From Anaspis maculata (lineage: Eukaryota > Arthropoda > Insecta > Coleoptera > Scraptiidae): a DNA stretch of 64,000 nucleotides. The stretch covers positions 35,893,681 through 35,957,680 of the forward strand of contig OX421965.1 in assembly GCA_949128115.1 (NCBI GenBank), given 5' to 3'. Under the pieces are notes generated by a model. It was not told the origin of the DNA. It saw nothing but the letters and a program-made list of their open reading frames with translations, and ran no database searches. The position numbers and the translations under genes were made by a program. Of this stretch, positions 36,301 through 42,300 are shown piece after piece; positions within the stretch are counted from its first letter, which is position 1, and the number at the start of each line of letters is the position of its first letter.

Positions 36301-39300
36301 AAGGAGACTAACATCAGGTGAAAAATTAAGAGCAGTAGTCAGAGATAGCATGTCTTGGGCAAGAAGGAGGAGGAGGAGGAGGAGGGGGAGGAGGAGGAAT
36401 AAAATAAAGTTGAAAGATTTAAAGAAAATGCTGACGCTGATGGAAGTGAGCCTAATACTCATTAGAAAAACTTGAAGAAAAATGTGAACGGCGTAAAGGC
36501 CACATAGCCAAGGATGAGTCAAGGAATAGGAGGAGCGGTATTGCAGCACTATTGCACCTCGGATCCCTAGGAGAAACCTAAGCAGATTTGGCGGCCCTGG
36601 CCAGATGTGTTATACCACGACATGTGAATAAATAATAAAGTGGTGAACATTATCCGTATTTCAAAACTAGTTTTGAACTGGTAATGATATCAGTTAAACT
36701 GGAAATCGAGTTCGCAAAGTTCCAGAGGTCAGAAATTCTGGTTCACTTTTCTGCAACAACAAAGGGTGAAAATTTAAAAGCCGCCTGCGTTATAAGAGCG
36801 CCCACAGTGGGCGAAAAACGGATGGGCGAACCACGTTATTTCCTACACTGGATTGTTCTCGTGCTGGCAGCTACTGAAACAGCCCGAAATTGAAGAGAAA
36901 ATCACGGATGCGTTCTTAGGCAAATCACTTCGAAACCGATACCAATAATGCAAATTCCCCACAGGTAGGAAGGCAGGTACCAACAAAAGCAATTACTGCA
37001 ATCAGGTACTGAATGTACGGATTAAGAGAATCTAAATTTAACTATTTGCAGCAAGTCTCTATACGTGTCACCAAATGTGGGGTATTGATTCCCCTTCGGT
37101 TCGAATTTAATTCGGTAAGCTCTCTGTGAATCAGGCTCCATGTAAACTCAATCAGATCAATCAGCCACTTCAAATTGGTTATTATAGTAGACACATGCCT
37201 ATACGCGGATCTCACCATACAGAGTGTGTATAGGTACCTATAATAGTGCTGTTTGCATCAGTAACTAACGACACGTGATTATCCAAATTATGTGGCCCAC
37301 ATTAACCGACTATTCATATAGTGCAATTGGGACAACTTGGAGTGGGACATGGCAAAGCTCGTGTCAGCAAAACAAGATGATTCTATTTATTCATGTAGGT
37401 CAATCAATTTGCATATACTTACAAGAAGATGTAGCATACAAAATAATTCTGCGTCTGGTAACTCTGGTATAGGTACTCAGGCACATTCCAGAGCATTTTT
37501 TGACGTTACCTACATACAGGGTCATGGCAGTAGAAGTCCTGTCACGGAATTTTTTTTCGTTACTTTGATCTTCCAGGCTCAAGAAAAAGACAGCGACATC
37601 GATGTATTCTTGAGAAATCTACGAAGCAAACGTCAATGTATCTTCAAGGCAGGCAAAGGCAGAGCAAGATTGTGATTTATAAATAAAAATTGCCTGCTGA
37701 GTTGATGGGTTTCAAAGCCTTCCGTGTCACATCACTCACATCCGTGGCATATGAATAATTGAGGCGAGGTTGAGGCTCAATCGTAACAAATACTAGTTCT
37801 GTCGGTCAGTACTGACATATTAAGGATACATGGTCGACATCGCAAAAACGAAAAATTTGTTTGAACGCCCAAATTTTTCTTGTATTTGTTTTTATCCACG
37901 TATTTTAGTGACTGCTGCATAGCGAGTATTTTCTTGACATTTGAATAGCGCGCCAGGGCTCCCGAGCGCAGTGCTGTCGTGTTGACGTCTGTCGCTTGAG
38001 CTTGTTGAATGTACCTAACCTCAACATGAATGGGCTCTTACACGCTGTCCTGTCCGTTGTCGTGGAGGCCCGGGTGTCCCAGCTGGTATCATCATTGTTG
38101 TCTTATTTGTCTTGTTATGTGCTCTTGTGTCGAGTATTTTCTGATCCGGATTGTATTTTTTAGTATCGCCGCTCGAGCCATAAGACATCGAAACGGCTAC
38201 CAGTAGTGAGACACAAAAAACTAGAAGATTCGTGGTGTGGTATTCCCCCTTTGTTTTGTTTGTACGTTGGTACCTAGAGTAGAAACGGTCGTTGACGTTG
38301 GTAAGGTTTAACGATGGGAGAGGGAGATGGCGCGGGCGCGCGGGCAGCAGCCGCGGGTAGAAAGAAAAGGGAATCAGCTGTGATGAAGAACACGTGATTT
38401 TCAGTGCAACGAGAGTGCGTCGTTTTTACAATTTCAAGGTCGGTCTTTCCTTGATTATTGTATTGTAATTTTGGCTTCCACCCACTTACCCAATCATGCA
38501 TTCCGATACCTATTTTGCCCGAAAAATTATTGTACATAACCCGAAATTCTTTGTTCTTTTTGTTCTCGACGGGCTTGCATAACCCGCAGTTTTTCCCCTT
38601 TGAAATCAAGGTGCTTTGCACTGCTTTAAATTTTGTGTGATTCATCTGCTCCCCAAATGATCTCAATATTGATGGCAAAGACCGTAATCTAGTGGGTGTG
38701 CATTTTGCGCACTCATGATTTTGCTCGGGATTGCGCTGTCGCGCGTATTTCGAGGTTTCACTAATTGTTTCTTTCCCACAAGTTACGTCACAAACAGTAA
38801 GACGACAAAAAGAATCTCTGCTACGCCAAATCAGCCGCTAAGTTGAGAACAGAACTTTTTATGATTCATTCACATTTCATTGTTTATTGTCGGGTTATAC
38901 ATGAAAGTGAACGAAGGAAAAAAGATTTCTCCGTGTCCTGGGGGGGGGGTCAACCTGTTCGTATGAATCTGCCTTGATAAGTCTACTAGCCTTTTCTTAT
39001 TTGGGGGGGGGGGGGGGAGGAAGGGGGAATTATGTAAGACGACGAAGAGAGGGCCACAGGTTGGCTCGAGTCGATTTCCTTGTATTTACTGTTATTTACT
39101 GTATGTGATTACTGTTTACTAACCATTGTTCTGTTTTGTATGCATGTATGTATGTATCTGTGAGGTTTGTGATGGGTAACTTCTAGGAAATTTCGGACGA
39201 ATGCGTTATAGATACTTCTTCTTTCCAATTGCTCACAAAAAGTATGACCAACTCCAACTCCTCTACTTATTTACCGCTCACCTGTTGCTTGTTTATTTAT

Positions 39301-42300
39301 CTACCTGTTCATCTCTTATTTGTTTCTTGTTTATTTACCTACACCATCACTTATCATTTGTGTATTGTTTATTTATGTACTTCTTTACCGTTCGTTTCTT
39401 CATTGTTCACTTATCTATCAATTTGACTTCTTTTGTTTGTAAAGAGTAAAATTAATTGCGGAGCAAAGTTTTTTTCAAAGCGTAAGCGAGCGAGTTTCCT
39501 TTTGTTGTTACGTAAATAACTTGTAAACGAAGCAAACGTTTTAAAGAGGTTCAAGCACCGATTCACGCTGACTTGATGGGGTGATTTCTTTGTCACTTCA
39601 TCATGACTCATTCACACTTGACTTTTATTCAGATCATTTGGGAAGGGATTTTTCAGCAATCAACCAGGCAATACGCATGGGTTTCTTTGACGTGTTCTTC
39701 CTATGTGTGCCTGTCAGCGAATACGTCACTTTTACTTTGCGATCAAATTGACAGTTTGACATGTTTCATGATTTCTTGTTTTGTTTTGTGAATCTGATTT
39801 TGTGTTCATTTTATTGTTGTAAATTCCTGCATTGTCTAAATAATTTGTGATGATTTTTCTTGTTTCATTTGATTGTGTTTTGTTGTTTTTCATTCTTGTT
39901 GTGTCATTTTATCACTGTCAATTTCTTGTTGTGAGGTGTTTTGAGAAAAGAAACAAATTCATTCAAAACTTTGCTAATCGATTTTCAATAAACATTCATT
40001 TTCCTTGCATTTCATTCGCGTTTCATTCAAGAATCAAACCCCATCCCCACGGACACATTCTCATCTCGAGTGAGGACTTACACAACGTAGGTGAAAGGTA
40101 AACGACGTGGGGAAGGGAAGGAACAACGACGATCACTGCCAACATCGAAAACGGGGTTACACTACAGAAATGGTGCCGTGACCAGGATTACACTACAGAA
40201 ATGGTGCTGTGACCAGGATATACTACAGTGGCGCTCCTTACTACCAGCACCCTAACTGCTCTTCGGCAAAAACTCGTCGGTTGTGTCCCAAGTCGGCACC
40301 ACGTTTGGTTTAGAGCGGTGTCGCTAGGCCCTGGCCATCTAGAAATTACTCGGCTAGACGGCGCACACGCCTCGGAGCGGCTGAGAGACGTACTGACACC
40401 AAAAAAAGGGAAGTCCCGTTTATTTTCCTACATCCGAGTAGTGTGGTCAGTATAGTGTAGTGTAGACATTCCTGTGTCAATAGGCTAGGGTCCTTCTGCT
40501 GTTGTACTTGTCGCACAATTTCCACTATTTTGAGTTTTGTAATATACCAAAGTCACACGAATGTTCTGTGTTTTGCTTCCCAACCTCCGTCTTTTGTGTC
40601 CACATTTTCTTGTAGAATTCAAAGAATGTGCTACCCCGTTTTGGGGGCCCTCTTAAGCTGACTCAGCTAGCATGTAGCAAATTTGTTGATGGTGAAAAGA
40701 TCATTTGTTATTCATCTTGCTCGTTGACACCACAGGAAAGAAAGTTCTCCAACCCAGCCCAGGCGTGAATGTTTGTACGTTATTTAGCCTATTGAAATGC
40801 TCCGTCCATATCTTGATCTCGTCTTATGGTGATCGCAGATCATTTTTCCCCCGTTGTAGTTGGATCGGTCGTCTGTTTCAATGAGCTGACGTCTGTCTCT
40901 TCATTTGCTTTTAATCGTGAAGGTCAAAACAATATCGTCCCTGAGTGTCTGTCGCGATCTGTTCCCATGACAGTTAGCACCCTCCTACTCTATCCTACCT
41001 AGAACCTACCCTCATACCTACCTATTCCGGTTATTGAAACAAGTTCTTCTGCTGATACTAGTGATCCTTAGTATACTACCATCATCCTAGAGATCACCGA
41101 TGATCCTATATGCTATTTTAGATGGCGTGTTGACAATTGTTCGTTTTGGCAATATATGAATTATGAAATATGTACTTAAATTTTCCAATGGTAACAACTG
41201 AAAAGTTATAGTGCCGTTGGAATATCGAAACATTCCACAGGATTGATATAATGAAATCCGAGCTGGACATTTAGGAGTCTGCAAAATCTATGGCCGATCG
41301 ACGCAAAAGTTTCTGTACTGAAAGTACTCAGATATTTGCGAATAACTGTGTATATACATACTGTTCCACCAACAGTGTATTTGTGTTGTCGCCATTATTA
41401 ACGAGTGAATGCAGCAATAAAAGTTGAGTGTGATTTTCACTCGTCGTTTTAATTGGACGCAGAACACGGAACAAGTGTCAACATACTGTGTGAACAGTTT
41501 GCTTTGTTGAAATGAGCTTTCGATTTCAATATCTTTTATTAAAATGACAACACAAAGCGGAGTCGCAAAGTTCTCCAGATTTCCTTAGATTTTTCTACCC
41601 TGTAATCTTGAATCAGAAGCAGGCTATAAAGCTTCAAAAGTCCACGAAGCTCAGCATTTTGTTTGCTCTCTTAGGTTCGCGAGGATAAGACGAAAATCCC
41701 CTTTTGGAATAGGTAATCTAAAGATGGCATACTATGTGCTCCTGCATCAGCTTCAATTGCAGTATGATACAGACTTGAAAGTTTATTCGCAATAAAATAA
41801 AGTACTCTTATTTTTGGAACTCATCATATAATTTTTTTCTTCAAGCTCCTGCTTTGGTAACTGTGGTTAGTCATCGAAACAGGGTGGACTATTTCACAGG
41901 TATATTACAGGTACAGGTACGTACTAAACTATCCCGTCGGTTATACGATAATTATACATGCCTATGCAAAGACGCAATCGGTGACATTTTTTGGGTTTGT
42001 GCGCAATATTGCGGCACCTTCTTTTGCTGAACCCCTAAAGTGCCACATCTGATCTACAAAAACATCACCGAGTGCTCGTCTTCAGAGTATCCAGGCAACG
42101 CATTAGAGCTAGCCAATGTTTACCTTTCTAAATGGAAAAATTCCAATGCACAAGCCAGGGCACAAGCTGGTTCTAGACCATTAATATATGTGGCTCCATC
42201 TGATGTTGGACACCAAACACCAAATATCCGTTAAAATGTCCCCGGTAGCGGGTGGTGACTTTAAGAAACACTCAGTCAACGGTTATACATTCACACAATG

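Noticed and set aside
36278..36475. Arginine-rich ORF
   Set aside because: It is produced by the GGA microsatellite; no start context, domain or conservation is visible.
39201..39449. Aromatic and leucine-rich plus-strand ORFs suggesting a membrane protein
   Set aside because: They arise from a degenerate TTGTTTATTTACCTAC minisatellite.
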